From assembly GCA_025093985.1 (NCBI GenBank), contig JACAAK010000012.1:1860001-1924000 (forward strand): 64,000 nucleotides of DNA, written 5' to 3'. Both the position numbers and the translations under genes were made by a program. The stretch is from Calvatia gigantea (taxonomy: Eukaryota; Basidiomycota; Agaricomycetes; Agaricales; Lycoperdaceae). The notes under the pieces are model-generated. The model did no database searches. It saw nothing but the letters and a program-made list of their open reading frames with translations, and had not been told where the DNA came from. Of this stretch, positions 32,304-45,600 are shown in pieces; within the stretch, counting starts at the first letter, position 1; every line of letters starts with the position of its first letter.

Positions 32304-35300
32304 TCACCCAATCCCAGCATCATCTGGTCTGAACGCAAATGCCCCGGGGTTCGCGTTCAGGAAATCAATCAGCTTACGAATGGTCTGAGGAGGTCTGTCA
32401 AGCTCCCTCTTGTGGTTGGGACACCTGACAAATATGTGGTAGCGCCCCTCGAGAGCGGCGCCACACGAGCAGCCAACACTTTCGTTAGGAAAGAATCGTA
32501 TGCGGTATGACCCAATCAGAGCATGACCTGTGACAGCACGCACGGCCCTCGCACAGAGCGAGTTAGAGCTGCTAACGTGGGGGAGCCAGGGCCCACCCGA
32601 AAGGTAGGTCGGCTTCTCCGGAATAGATGGATCTGCCCCTGAGGCAAGATCCATATTACTACACCCCTTGTAGGAAGAGGTAGAGTACAGCTGATGCCAT
32701 GACTCCAGAACATCGTCGACCGCCTCCTTGCGCAGGCGGGCAATAGACGTGAACGGCCTCAGACCATAAGCGACCTGAGGGAACGAGGTAACATGCCGGT
32801 GAACAGCATGATGGAACTCCCACTTCTCGGAAGAAGGGACAGCAAGAAATTCAATGCCCCTCCGGGGATCCCCAGAGAGCCACTGTTTCAGCGCCACACA
32901 CACCCCCTGGGACAGCATCTGCCCAGAACGTGTAGACAGATCAACTGCGAGCTTCGCCGACGCAATAGAGTCAGTGAATACGCGTATGAGCCTGACGCCA
33001 CCCTGCTTAAGAGCAAAGTGAATGCCAAGTGCAATGGCCATGAGCTCAGCATCAGGTGCTGTAACTCGGCCTGCCACGCGAGTGATCTCCCGGAGACACT
33101 CCCGTTGGCGATAGACATGGGCAGACGAAATGTCTAGGCGGCACTTCGAGTTGCTACCCTGCCTACTGTGTTGGGCTGGGTTGGGCTGTTTGTGAAAGGT
33201 AGATTACTCTTAACTCATCGGACAATGTAGTTAGGGTCTTTGTACTTTGCTACACGCAGACTGCGATCGGGCACCGCGTTATAAATTGGCGCAAGCCATG
33301 ATTTAAAAAAAAAAAAAAAAAAAATGGGCAGACGAAACTGCCTGGAACTTGCCATGGAGCAGCAGACTTGCGTCCGTCGCCATATGAACAATCCCGAGGT
33401 CCTCTCTGCACTCCCTAAGGCACGCGTTGAGAGCATACATATGCTCGGGGTTGGTGTTACCCTCCGCATTGAGTTTCACCTCCATGAACGACACCTGGTC
33501 AGGGTGGCAGTCCATCAGGCGGTATCCGGGTCGGTTAATTGAAGCCATAGGCTCAAACTCCTCAACGAGGTTCACCAGGTTGGCATCAGCCTGGATTAAG
33601 GAGCCCTTAGTCTTCTTGCGAATCGCAGGAGACATAAGGCTGATAGAACGAGTGTGCAGCTTAGCAGACCCAGAATATTCAGGGCTCATAAGGGCCCTGA
33701 GGGGATGGTTAGGTGACAGGGTCTTAATCCTGTAATCTGACCTGACAGCGAGCTTCTGTATGTGAAGCTGGATGGGTATGAGACCCGCGAATGACTCCGT
33801 GGCCCCAGTAGGAGCAGTCCGGAAAGCGCCTGTAATCCACAGGGCCGCCCGTCTTTGCATGACGTTCAGGCTCTTAAGGGCCGCCTTGCAGCGAGAGCCC
33901 TTGAAGAACCAGAGTTTAAAGCCATATGTCGCAATGGGGACAACACATGACTGATAGAGGAGGCGCTTCTGCATAGGCCGCAAGCCCCTCGTAGAATTAC
34001 CAAGCATCTTCATGGCTTTCACCATAGAGAGTGCCTTAGTAGAGTAGTAACAAACATGCTCCTTGAAAGTAAGGGCATGGTCGAAGTAGAAGCCCAAATA
34101 CCTCCAATAAGGCTTGGGCCGAAGCGGCGTATCACCAGTAAACGGGGCAAAGCCCAGGTCTATCGGTGGATTATCATCCCCATGCTTACGGGAGAAGTGA
34201 AAGACCTCAGACTTGTCGTGCTCAAGTACCAAGGCGAAGTGCTCAAAGAGCCTAAATATAATACCATATGCCTCCCTAAGAGCCACAAGGTTAGACCCCC
34301 AGTCTTTTGACTGGGCAATGATGGTGCCATCATTGACATATGACAGAAGAGTTGTCCCTAGACGTGATGCCTCCCTGTCGAAAAGCCACATAAGCGGAGC
34401 TATGTATAAGGCCGACAAGACGGGAGAGAGGGCAGATCCCTGCCCCACCCCCACATCAGATGGAAATGGCTCGGACTTGAAAGAGTCCCAGCAATACTGG
34501 GTCTTCCATCCTACCAAATAGTGCGCAAAGAACTCGACCAACTCAGGGGCGAATCCTTGCTTGCGTAGTATTGCCACCAGCATATCATGGTGCAATGACG
34601 GAAAGAACTGCGCTATGTCAAAAGCCACAACGCTAGTCCTGAGGCCCTTAGCCCAACCCGCTCTTATGATATGGGTCAGCATCAGGCCAGCATCCTCAGT
34701 GGATCGTTGGATCACACCTCCAAGCTGATTAGGGTGAAAGACCCCAAATTTGACAGAGTCAAACTGGAGCCTAGTCGTGATCATTTTCTCAAACAGCTTA
34801 CCCAGCATGTTGAGAAGAACTATAGGCCTGAAGGCCTTGGGTGTAGAGTATGCAGGCTTACCCGGCTTAGGGATAATAACTGACATAGATTCTTTAAAAT
34901 ACTCCGGCCAGCAACCTAGACGAATACAGGTGCTAGCTAGACGTATGAAGACCGGCAGGGCATCCCCAAGCACGATCTGTTTGAGCATCCTCCACGTAAC
35001 GTAGTCGGGGCCCGGCGCTGAAACCTTAGAACAGGCAGACAGAGCGTCCACCAGTTCCTTGGCTGAGAAGTCCACCCATTCCCACCGCGTCAGCGTAGGG
35101 AGCGGATCAATGACAGGGGTATCACACTCACGCCCGGAGGCGGAGTTGTAGGTACCGTGAAGGGCCTCCCAGAGGGAGTCCATAGTGTGACAAGGCTCCC
35201 CCTGGTAAGAGATAGCCTCGCACGCAGGCAACTTGCGCACCTTGACCCATTCCATAAGGTCCCAAGGGCGCTTGTTGGTTTCAGCAATTTCCTCAATCTT

Positions 35301-36413
35301 CTCATCAAAGAACTTGCACTTCTTAGACGCCACCACGCGTCGAAATGCCTTCCAGTCCGCAGGGTCCGAAGAATCCCTGTGGGCCTGAAGGGCGACCCTG
35401 CAATCCTCATCCCACCAGGGTTGAGACTTTGCGGATATGTGCACCTCCACAGTGTGGCGATGCTACGCTGCAGAGAACACCGACCCAATAGCCGATGCCA
35501 GGATGTTAACATCCCGAGCTGAATTAAGGGGATGATCACGAAGATCATACACCCCTTCTCTGATCTCGTCAAGGAACCGCAATTCTGCAGTCGCTGCCGA
35601 GTTCTTGGGAAAAGCCCTCCTGACATTTGTGATGTCTTCAGGGCGGATAGGGATCGTGACAGACAGTGGATGGTGGTCTGATGGGCCTGTTAGATCCGAT
35701 CTGATCTGGGGATGCGCGATGCGCCACCTGAGATCGGAGATAAAGATCAGATCAATCACCGATTGGCGCTTGGTCGGATCTCGAGGTACATGAGTAGGAG
35801 CCCTGGAATCTGGCAGCCAGATCCCGAGGCCGAGGTCGTCGGCAGCTTCCAGGAGCTGCTGGGCGGGTCGGTGGTGATGTGGGATGCCATCGTCCCACTC
35901 ACGCGAATGGCAATTAAAATCACCCCCCATGTAGTGCATCTGGGGTAAAGAATCATGCTTCTCATAGAGAAGCTTGATCGCAGTGTGCTCATCATCAGAA
36001 TAGACATTCATGAAGTGGCGTTCGCGGCCATGATTGAAGATGGTGAGAACCATTGCATCCCGGTGGTCAACGAGGTCCCGCCTAAGTGAGGGCCTCAGTC
36101 TCTTGATCCGTGTGTGGACAAAAGCCATGACACGCGGTCGATCTCGCTCCTCCGCAGTGGAGGCCGGCCTCACCATATACAGCCACTCAGGGTGCTTAGG
36201 TGCTCCAATGACAGGCTTACCCTCGGCGTCAAGCATCGAGGGGGCAGATCTAATCGTTCGCCAGGGCGGCTTCTGGATGAAAATGACGTCGAAGTTGTCT
36301 TTCTTAGACTCTAGCAATGCGTCCAATAACGTGTAATTCTTTGCTACATTAAATGACAATATACGTAATCTACCCTTCACGAAACGCCTCAACTCGTCAG
36401 GCTCGGGGTTCAT
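32304..36413 (-). pseudogene. LINE ORF2, full length, one TAG and one insertion
   Basis: The only copy here spanning all of ORF2 (about 1,300 codons). Endonuclease: RILSFNVAKN, FIQKPPWRT (usual Glu changed to Lys), YMGGDFNCHSREWDD, SDHHPLSVTI. RT: KAFRPIVLLNMLGK, VVAFDIAQFFPSLH, GQGSALSPVL, SYVNDGTIIA (usual VDD changed to VND, so catalysis is likely lost). Then RNase H and the CCHC end. Breaks: TAG at 35461-35463 where others have Trp (AAWHRHTVEV), and the insertion at 33131-33323 within RNase H. The ORF2 ATG again overlaps the ORF1 stop. Confidence 0.9.
33131..33323 (+). mobile_element. 193-bp LINE tail with 14-bp TSD
   Basis: Plus-strand 3' UTR end with poly(A), inserted in RNase H of the surrounding minus-strand LINE. 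Perfect 14-bp duplication atgggcagacgaaa at 33117-33130 and 33324-33337. It belongs to the same 3' variant subfamily as the copy at 26252. Confidence 0.94.
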
Positions 36414-36858
36414 TGTGCGGATGCTGAAGTGTTATCAGCGGATCGTGATGCCATCCTTGAAAGATGACGTTCACTCACCTTTCTATAGTGCTCTTTGATC
36501 CACTCGGCCTCATACCAGTGGCGCCAAAGTTGGCACGAATGGGAGTCAGCGTGGTGTTCACCACTGCAGTTAAGACACTTGAATTTATGGGGACACGGTT
36601 GTCCCTCAGGGGTAGCCTTGTTGAGATCCTTCAGATGACAACAACTGGCGACAGCGCAGTGGTTCTCAGCGGTGTGAGGCCCAGCGCAGATAGGGCACCT
36701 GTTCGACCGGGATCGACAGATAGCAGTGGGGTGGCCCCAGTACCAGCAGCACTGACACCAGGGGACCCCGGTACGGGCGGAAGCCTGCTGCACGCGGCAG
36801 GAGTGCGTTCCAATCTGGACGGTGCGCCCCACGAGGCGCTTCATCCGGGTGCCAGTCT
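36410..36858 (-). pseudogene. LINE ORF1 C-terminal fragment
   Basis: Last ~148 codons of ORF1 with zinc knuckles CQCCWYWGHPTAIC, CPICAGPHTAENHC and CLNCSGEHHADSHSC, open to the stop that overlaps the ORF2 start. It is truncated on the N-terminal side by the junction with plus-strand 3' UTR at about 36859. Confidence 0.88.
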
Positions 36859-37388
36859 TTGGGGTTCGTCCTGCTCAGCTGCTTTCTTGGGCGCCGTCTA
36901 GGTGGCACTTCGAGTTGCTACCCTACCTACTGGGTTGTTCTAGATCAGGACTGGGCTAATACCCTTTCACTTGGGAAGTTGGGGGTAAGGTGGCTCCAAG
37001 CAGGGGCTCCTTGTGCTGGCTCTCCTGACTACACCTGTCCCCCTGAGGGCACTCGGCCGCCATTGCTGCTGGGTCTGCCTCTTGAGGGATGATCAGGGCA
37101 CCGCCGCAACACAGCAGTGCATCACTGGGTGTACACCACAAGACCTGGGCAACTGGGTCTTCTTCAGTGTGATGGGCATTTCAGAAAACCAGGGAATTTA
37201 GCAAGTAGGGGGTGGTCTGGTCTGGTCTGGGTTAGCTTGGGTTGGGCTGGGTTGCTTCTGAACAGTAGATTACTCTTAACTCATTGGACTTTGTAGTTGG
37301 GGCTTTGTACTTAGCTACATGCGGACTGCGATTGGGCACCGCGTTATAAATTGGCGTAAGCCATGATTTAAAAAAAAAAAAAAAAAAA
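36859..37388 (+). mobile_element. LINE 3' UTR and poly(A), end of insertion in A
   Basis: Plus-strand 3' UTR (starting near ggggttcgtcctgc) and poly(A) 37370-37388. The 12-bp repeat tgagcttgaacc directly after (37390-37401) matches 30031-30042. That identifies this as the 3' end of the LINE whose other part is 30043-31563. Confidence 0.88.
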
Positions 37389-37389
37389 T

Positions 37390-38516
37390 TGAGCTTGAAC
37401 CCAGATAAATACAGAGAACCAAATCTCGAAGTCACTGATGATGAGTCAGAAACATTAGATAAAGAAGAGGTAGGGAACCCTGAAGTACCTGAAGAACCAA
37501 CAGGAGAAACACATGATGAACCCAGAGCAAACCCAGCAGAAGAAAAAGTATTATCAGAACTTCTAAACAGACTCGACCTAGTAGAGGAAGAGCTAATACA
37601 TCAAGAGAAATTGGACAAATCAAGCTCAGACAAAACAGAATCAGAAACCAATCTAGACATGACCAACAACACAGTAGCACCCATAACAGCACCCAGCAGA
37701 AAAGGCTTAGTACCAGACCCTAGATTTTTTGATGGCATCCATATGAAATTCGATGACTGGTAGAAAACAATAATGCTCTTCATGAAGTTCAACAAAATAG
37801 CCTCAGTAGACGACAAGGCCATAGCAGTCTTAGCTAGACTACAAGGAGGAATAGCAGAAGCCTATGTGGCCATGAAAGCCCCACAAATCTTAGACAGAAA
37901 AGATTCAGTAGACTGGAAGGCATTCTCTGAAGACTTCAGGAAAACTTTCTCTGATGATGCCTTAAACAGCAAAGTAGAATGGCAAATCAAGAAATTCAAG
38001 CAAGGGAACAAAAACACAGCCAACTACCTAATTGAGTTCCAAGTCCTAAAAAGCAAGGTAAAAACAGACAACAAATATGCAATGTTCCTGCTCAAGAAAA
38101 ACACCAGACAGGACATCATCCACACCATCATGGGCTACCCATCCAGTGCCAGACCAGACACCTATGCAAAATGGACAGAAGCCATTCTTGCTGTTGGACA
38201 AGGGTATGAAGCATCAGAATATTGAGGAGATAAGAAAACCAACACTGGAATGACTTATAGAGGAATAGGAGAGCCAATGGAGATAAACAGCAGGTGTCAC
38301 ATCTTCAATGCAAAAGGGGAACTGAAATGCTACAATTGTGGCATTTTCAGCCACATTGCCAAAGACTGCAAGAAGCCCAAGGGGCTAACCTATTATAACT
38401 GTGGAAAAACAGGTTACATTGCCAAAGTTTGCACTGCACCAAAGAAAGTACAAATCCAAGCAGTAGAAGAAGCCAGCCCAGGAGAACAGAAGGATTTTTC
38501 CAAAGACTCTGAGTAG
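37390..38516 (+). pseudogene. Chromovirus A gag
   Basis: Gag of element A, with its first codons at 30030-30042 before the LINE. Acidic N-terminus (LNPDKYREPNLEVTDDESET), a capsid-like middle (DWKAFSEDFRKTFSDDALN, QGNKNTANYLIEF), and two knuckles CYNCGIFSHIAKDC and YYNCGKTGYIAKVC, the second having lost its first Cys. Stops: TAG at 37761-37763 where B has Trp (FNDWWRAM), TGA at 38223-38225. Pol lies in the -1 frame relative to gag. Confidence 0.88.
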
Positions 38517-41133
38517 GCACTGTTTCATGAGTCAAAAAACCTGTATCTAGGATATCAGAAAAATACTATATGATTCCTCAGAAATGAAAGTGCAAATTAA
38601 ACCTAAAAGGGACCATCCAAACTCCAAGAAAGGAAATTATGGTCGACACTATTGTTGATTCAGGATGCACTATTAGCAGCATTAGTAAAAAGCTTGTAGA
38701 TGAAGAACAAATCCCCACAAAAAAATTAAAACAAGAAATCATGGTTCTCAATGCCAACAGAACAACAAATCAGGGAGGAAAAGTCATGGAAATGGCCACT
38801 ATCAAAATAGAAATCAAGGGGCACAAAAAAACAATCAAAGTATCAGTAGTCCAACTCCAAAACAGAGCAGAAATATTCCTAGGACATGACTGGCTGGTCA
38901 GACACAATCCCAAAGTAAACTGGAAAAAAAGAGAAATCAAATTCACCCAATGTCTGCCAGACTGCCATTTTCCACACTAGAACATCCAGGTCACCGAAAA
39001 AATCCAGAGCATGGCCATCACAGAAGATATATGGGAAGAAGAAGATAAACCAGACCCAACTGAACCAGCTGATCTACCAGACTATGTCCAGCCATTCATA
39101 CATCTGTTCAACAAGACAACCTTTGATAAGCTACCACAATAAACAGAATGGAACCATGAAATAATCCTAACAGAGGATGCACCCAGGGAAATAAGTGCTG
39201 GAACATACAATATGACAATTAAGGAACAGGATGAACTCAAAGCCTTCATCAAGGAAAATCTTGAGTCAGAATGCATACAGCTGTCAAAATCTCCATATGT
39301 GGCCCCCACCTTCTTCATCCTAAAGAAAGACAGTTCAAAATGATTAATCCAAGACTACAGACAACTAAACAATGTAATGGTAAAGGACAAAATGCTACTG
39401 CCCAGAATTGGAGAAGTAATTGACAAGCTGGGAAAGGCAAAATACTTCAACAAGCTTGACATCATTTGGGGGTACAACAATGTCAGGATCAAGGAAGGAG
39501 ATGAATGGAAAGCAGCATTTCTGACTAACAAAGGGCTATTTGAACCAACTATAATGTATTTTGGATTAAGCAACTCACCTGGAACATTCTCTAGGATAAT
39601 AACAAGTATCTTCCGAGACCTACTACAAAATGGGGACATCATAAACTATATGGACAACTTTGCAATCCCAGGAGATACCAAAAAACAACTAAGAGAAAGA
39701 ACAATATGATTCCTGACATGAGCAGCAGAATACAACCTCTGCTTTAAACAGACAAAATGCATATTTGATGCTGAAGAAATCCCTATGTTAGGAGTAAAGA
39801 TAGGACATAGGCACATTGAAATGGAAGAGGAGAAAGTCAAGGCAGTACAAGACTGGCCCAAGCCCAGAAACAAGAAGGGAGTAGAACACTTCTTAGGTTT
39901 TGCCAACTACTACCACTAATTCATAAAGAACTTCAGCAAAATTGCAACCCCCCTCAACCAGCTCAAAGGAGCTACTGAATGGAGCTAGGAAAAAGAACAC
40001 TAATCAGCATTTGATGAACTAAAGCAACAAATTACTGAAGAACCCACCCTGATACTGCTACAAAGGAAAGGACAATTTTGAGTAGAAGTCAATGCCTCAA
40101 ACTACACATTAGGAGGGGTCCTATCACAGGAACAAGACAAGAAATGGCACCCAATTGCATTTACATCACATACACTTTTCCCAGCAGGATGAAACTATGA
40201 AATCTATGACAAGGAATTACTAGCCATTATTCACACCCTAAAAGAATGGTGACACTACCTACTAGATGCTGAGGAAAAGTTTGAAATCTGGATGGACCAC
40301 GAAAATCTCAAATACTATAGAGAACTGCAGAAGCTCAACAGATGACAAGTGAGATGGTACTTGAGATTGCAGGACTATAACTTTATGCTACAACATATAC
40401 CAGGCAAAATGAACACAAAAGCAGACCTACTATCCAGAATTCGCCAAGAACTGGATGAGGAGAATGACAGACTAATCACTATGATCTGAGAAAGTTGGCT
40501 ACAAGACAAACCAGAAAATGAAGAAACTTCTGAAGAAGCCATCCTGCTCCACACAGAACTATTCATCACACCAACATTCATGGACCAGATAAAGGCAAAC
40601 TACTGAGGGGAAACAAGCATCACTGCAGGACTTCTAAACAAAGAATCTGATATCACGGAACATGAGGGAATAATCTACAAGAAAGCTAGCATGTATGTAC
40701 CACTAGACCCTATCCTTTGAGAAGAAATACTACAACAATACCATGATGCACTAGACACGGGACACCCAGAACAACACAGGATGATTGAGCTGATCACCAG
40801 AGACTACTGGTGGCCAACGATATGAAATGACACCAAGAAATATGTCAAAGGATACCAGAACTGCCAAAGGAATAAACCTCACATAGCACTGTTGAAGACA
40901 CCACTACACCCACTCCCGATACCTAACGGGCCATGGGAAGAGATAAGCATTGATCTCATTAGACCACTACCAGAATCAGAAGGAAAAGATGCCATCCTAG
41001 TAGTTGTCAACTGATTCACGAAAATGATATGACTCATACCAACAAAAATAGACATATCCTCAAAAGAAATTGCACAACTTTATAGGAATGAAATATGGAA
41101 GCTACATAGAGTACCATGGAAAGTCCTTAGTGA
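38517..41133 (+). pseudogene. Chromovirus A pol, first part
   Basis: Protease (IVDSGCTISSISKKLVD), RT (LGKAKYFNKLDIIWGYNN, MYFGLSNSPGTFSR, YMDNFAIPGD with D changed to N), RNase H (YEIYDKELLAIIHTLKEW) and the integrase zinc and core start (GPWEEISIDLIRPL). It is interrupted by many TGA, TAA and TAG codons. It breaks off at the integrase SD motif where chromovirus B inserted (TSD agtga 41129-41133) and resumes at 55530. A-rich composition on this strand suggests G-to-A decay. Confidence 0.9.
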
Positions 41134-41438
41134 TGTTGTGAACTTTCACCGATCATATCGCATTCCTTATCCATCTCCATTCCTATCTACTACGTACCTG
41201 TTTCAGCTGTTTCCTACTGAGCGATCTCAGAGTATGACTCCAACCAACTATAGTGCCATCTCTATCGGACATTTCATGTAGTTCCCCATCCATTCAACTG
41301 GATGTTCTCATAGTATTTAAGCATACATACATACTCCTGTATTTGGTATGCTTAACCACCTAGTTCTTCTCCCCTTACTCGCCCTCAAGACTTAGCCTAA
41401 GCTGTAACCTGAGGTCTTATCAGACTAAGGTCGTAACA
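41134..41438 (+). repeat. Chromovirus B 5' LTR
   Basis: 305 bp, TGTTGTGAACTTTC...GTCGTAACA. TATTTAAG at 41314-41321 and the predicted RNA start ATGCTTAACCA at 41348-41358. It retains CpGs that are TpG or CpA in the 3' LTR. Confidence 0.94.
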
Positions 41439-41440
41439 TT

Positions 41441-41451
41441 TGGTTAAGCGT
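41441..41451 (+). promoter_or_regulatory. Self-complementary primer-binding site of B
   Basis: TGGTTAAGCGT two bases after the LTR, identical to that of A and able to pair with the predicted RNA 5' end at 41348-41358. Confidence 0.65.
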
Positions 41452-41518
41452 CCCCACCTCACCTTGCAAGGAATAGGCTGAAAACAGGCCTGAACAGAAG
41501 CAATCCAGGAGCTAGTAT

Positions 41519-42634
41519 ATGAGCTTGAACCCAGACAAATACAGAGAACCAAATCTTGAAGTCACTGATAATGAATCTGAAACATCAGACGAAGAAGAAA
41601 CAGGGAACCCCAAAGTATCTGAAGAAACACACGACAAACCCAGAGTAAACCCAGCAGAAGAAGAAGTATTATCAGAACTTCTAAACGAACTCGACCTAGC
41701 AGAGGAAGAGATAGCCCATCAGGAGAAATCAGACAAATCAAGCTCAGACAAAACAGAATCAGAAACTGACTCCAACATGACCGACAATGCAGTAGTGCCC
41801 ACAACAATGCCCAGTGGAAAAGGCTTAGTGCCAGACCCGGGATTTTTCGATGGTACCTGCACCAAGTTCAATGACTGGTGGAGAGCAATGACGCTCTTCA
41901 TGAAATTCAACAAAATAGTCTCAGCAGACGATAAAGCCATAGCAGTTCTAGCCAGACTGCGAGGAGGAACTGCAGGAGCATATGCAGCTATAAGAGTACC
42001 AGCTATCCTGGAATCTGAAGATTTAGTAGACTGGAAGGTCTTCTCCAAGGAATTTAGAAGGACCTTCTCAGACGATGCCTCAAACAGTAAAGCGGAATGG
42101 CAGATCGAAAAATTCAAACAAGGAAACCGAAACACCGCTAACTACCTAATTGAATTTTAAGTGCTGAAAAGCAAAGCCAAGACTGATAGCAAGCACACCA
42201 TGTTCCTACTTAGGAAGAATGCCTGACAAGATATCATACATACGATCACAGGCTATCCACCTTCAGCCAGACTGGACACATATGCGGAATGGAAAGAAGC
42301 CATATTGTCCATCAGACAAGGATACAAAGCATCCGAATACTGAGGAGACAGGAAGACGAACACTGGCACTACCTATGGAGGAATGGGTGAACCCATGGAG
42401 ATAGGAAGCAGGCATCATGTCTTCAATGACAAAGGAGAGCCAAAGTGCTACAATTGTGGCATTTTTGGCCACATCGCCAAGGACTGCAAAAAGCCCAAGA
42501 GGTTAATATGCTACAACTGTGGAAAAAAGGGACACATAGCCAAAGCCTGCACCGCACCCAAGAAGATCCAAGTCCAAGGAGTAGAAGAGGTCACCGACAA
42601 AAAAGGGAAGGATTTTTCTGAAGACTCCAAGTAG
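41519..42634 (+). pseudogene. Chromovirus B gag
   Basis: ATG at 41519 (MSLNPDKYREPNLEVTDNES), about 371 codons. Acidic N-terminal region, retrotransposon gag domain (GFFDGTCTKFNDWWRAM, VDWKVFSKEFRRTFSDD), and two intact CCHC knuckles [14 protein letters not shown] and [14 protein letters not shown] that package the RNA. Interrupted by TAA at 42158-42160 (CAA in A, FQVLKSK), TGA at 42223-42225 (AGA arginine in A) and TGA near 42341 (also TGA in A). Protease follows in the -1 frame. Confidence 0.9.
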
Positions 42635-45600
42635 GCACTACCTTGAGAGTCAAAAAGCTTATATCTAGGATATCAGACAAATTCTACACGATTCCTCAGA
42701 GAAGAAAGTGTGAACTAAATCTAAAAGGAAAAATACAAACCACAGAGAAGGAGATAACAGTCAACACCATTGTAGACTCAGGGTGCACAACCAGCAGCAT
42801 CAGCAAAAAACTAGTAGATGAAGAAAGGCTTCCTACCCGGAAATTAGAACAACAAATTTTGGTACTAAATGCAGATGGGACACCCAACCAAGGCGGAAAA
42901 GTAACAGAGACCACCATGATCAGCATTGACATCCAGGAACATAAGGAACAAATCGAGGCCTCAGTTGTACAACTACAAGACAGAGCAGAAGTCTTCCTAG
43001 GACATGATTAGCTAGTCAAACACAACCCGGAGGTAGATTGGAACAACGGAGAAATCAAGTTCACCCAATGTCTACCAGGCTGCCAATTCCCCCATCAGAA
43101 TATCCCTATCACCGAAAAAATACGAAGCATAGCCACTATGGAAGACCTATGGGAAGAAGAAGACGAACCAGACCCAACCAAGCCAGAAGACCTGCCAGAC
43201 TACATACAACCATTCATGTGCTTATTCAATAAAACAACATTCGACAAGCTCCCAGAACAAACTGAATGGGACCATGAGATAGTCCTAACAGAGGATACCC
43301 CAAAAGAAATAAGTGCAGGGACATATAACATGATGGTTAAAGAACAAGACGAGCTCAAGTCATTTATTAAGGAAAACCTAGAATCAGGACGAATACAACC
43401 ATTGAAATCCCCATATGCAGCACTGACATTCTTCATCCCAAAGAAAGATGGATTCAAAAGGCTGATCCAAGACTACAGACGGCTAAACAACGTAGTAATC
43501 AAAGACAAAACACCACTGCCAAGAATTGGTGAAGTAATCGACAAGCTCGGAAAAGCAAAATACTTCAACAAGTTGGATATCATCTGGGGATACAACAATG
43601 TCAGGATCAAAGAAGGAGACGAATGGAAAGTGGCCTTCCTCACCAATGAAGGACTCTTTGAGCCAACAGTCATGTATTTTGGCCTAAGCAACTCGCCAGG
43701 AACATTCTCTAGAATGATGACAAGCATCTTCCATGACCTTTTACAAAACAGAGACATCGTGAACTACATGGATGACTTTGCCATCCCGGGGGACACTAAG
43801 GAGCAGCTAAAGGAATGGACAGTACGGTTTCTGGAATGAGTGGCCTAGTACAATTTATGCTTCAAGTGAACCAAGTGCATCTTTGATGCAGAAGAAATCC
43901 CAATGCTAGGGGTCTGGGTAGGACATGGACGAATCGAAATGGAAGAGGACAAAGTAAAATTGGTATGGGAATGGCCTGAACCCAAGAACACCAAAGAGGT
44001 AGAAAGGTTCCTGGGTTTTGCAAACTACTATTGCTGTTTTATCAAAAACTTTAGCATGATTGCAGGACCCTTAAACAAACTCAAAGGAGTAACCACATGG
44101 GAATGGACAAAAGAGCACCAAAACTCATTCGACCAACTCAAGAAATGTATAACCGAAGAACCCATCCTGACATTGCCACAGAGGCATGGCCAATTCAGAG
44201 TAGAAGTTGATGCATCGGATTATGCATTAGGAGGGGTACTTTCACAGCTACAAGAAGAAAAATGGCACCCAATTGCTTTTACATCACAAATGCTATCACT
44301 GGCAGAACGGAACTATGAAATATATGACAAAGAGTTGCTAGCCATTGTCCACACCCTGAAGGAATGGAGACACTACCTTCTAGACACCGAAGAACAATTC
44401 GAAATCTGGACTGACCATGAAAATCTCAAGTATTACCAAGAACCACAGAAGCTAAATGGATGACAAGCACAGTGGTATCTGCGACTACAAGACTATGACT
44501 TCACACTACGACATGTACCTGGAAAGACAAACACGAAAGCTGACCTGCTATCCCAAATCCACCAAATGCCGGAAAGACAAGAGGATAAACTAGTCACCAT
44601 GATCTGAGAAAGCTGGCTACAGATGGAAGGCACAGACAGCACAGTACTCTTGCAAGCAGAATTGTTCATTGAACCAAACTTCCTAGAACAAATTTGAGAC
44701 TGAACCCAACAAGAAACAACAGTCTTAGCTGAGCTACAGAAACCAGGATCCCAACTCACCAAAGATGGTGGAATCATCTACAAACAAAATAGTGCATATG
44801 TTCTGCCTGACCAGAAACTATGAGAAGAAATTCTAATACAGTATCACGACATCCCAGATACAGGATACCCAGGATAACACAGAATGACCGAGCTAATCAG
44901 CCAAGACTACTGGTGGCCATCAATATGAAAGGACGTAAAAAGATATATCTGAGGATGCCAAGCCTGCCAAAGAAACAAGTCAAGAATGACATCGCTCAAA
45001 TCGCCACTACATCCCCTTCCAGTACCAAACGGACCTTGGGAAGAAATCAGCGTCGACATGATCAGACCACTACCAGAGTCCAAAGGGAAGGATACTATAC
45101 TAGTCATTGTGGACCATTTCACAAAAATGATACGACTCTCAGTGACAACCATGGATGCTTCATCTAAAGATATCACAAAGATATACTGAGATGAAATATG
45201 GAAGCTACACGGATTACCGAGGAAAGTACTCAGTGACTGAGAACCTCAATTCGCATCAGAATTCACCAAGGAATTATTCAAGGGGCTTGGCATCAAATGA
45301 AATCTATCAACGGCATACCACCCACAAACAGATGAACAAACCGAATGCATTAACAGAGAAGTGGAAACCTACATCCATCTGTACTGCAACTATGACCAGG
45401 ACGACTGGGCAGAATGGCTCCCCATCACAGAATTCCAGCACAACGACAAGCAACATAGAGGAATACAGGAAATGCCATTCTTCCTAAACTACAGAAGAAA
45501 CCTGTGGAAAGGCAAAAACAAGCCAACAACAAACAATCCTGTTGCCACAGCGTTCCTGGAACAATTACAAGCTGCCTGAGACAATGCCTCATCAGCACTA

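Larger units (their letters stand above)
31564..36858 (-). mobile_element. Longest minus-strand LINE copy
   Basis: Poly(T) 31564-31585, 3' UTR, complete ORF2 and the last ~150 codons of ORF1, 5'-truncated at about 36858. It is interrupted by a small plus-strand LINE tail (33131-33323). It sits inside the plus-strand LINE of 30043-37388, but part of that target is missing, so insertion was accompanied by deletion. Confidence 0.88.

Noticed and set aside
40343..45240. TGA reassigned to arginine in this genome
   Set aside because: Intact LINE and chromovirus C frames end in TGA and use CGN for arginine normally; CpG decay explains the pattern more simply.
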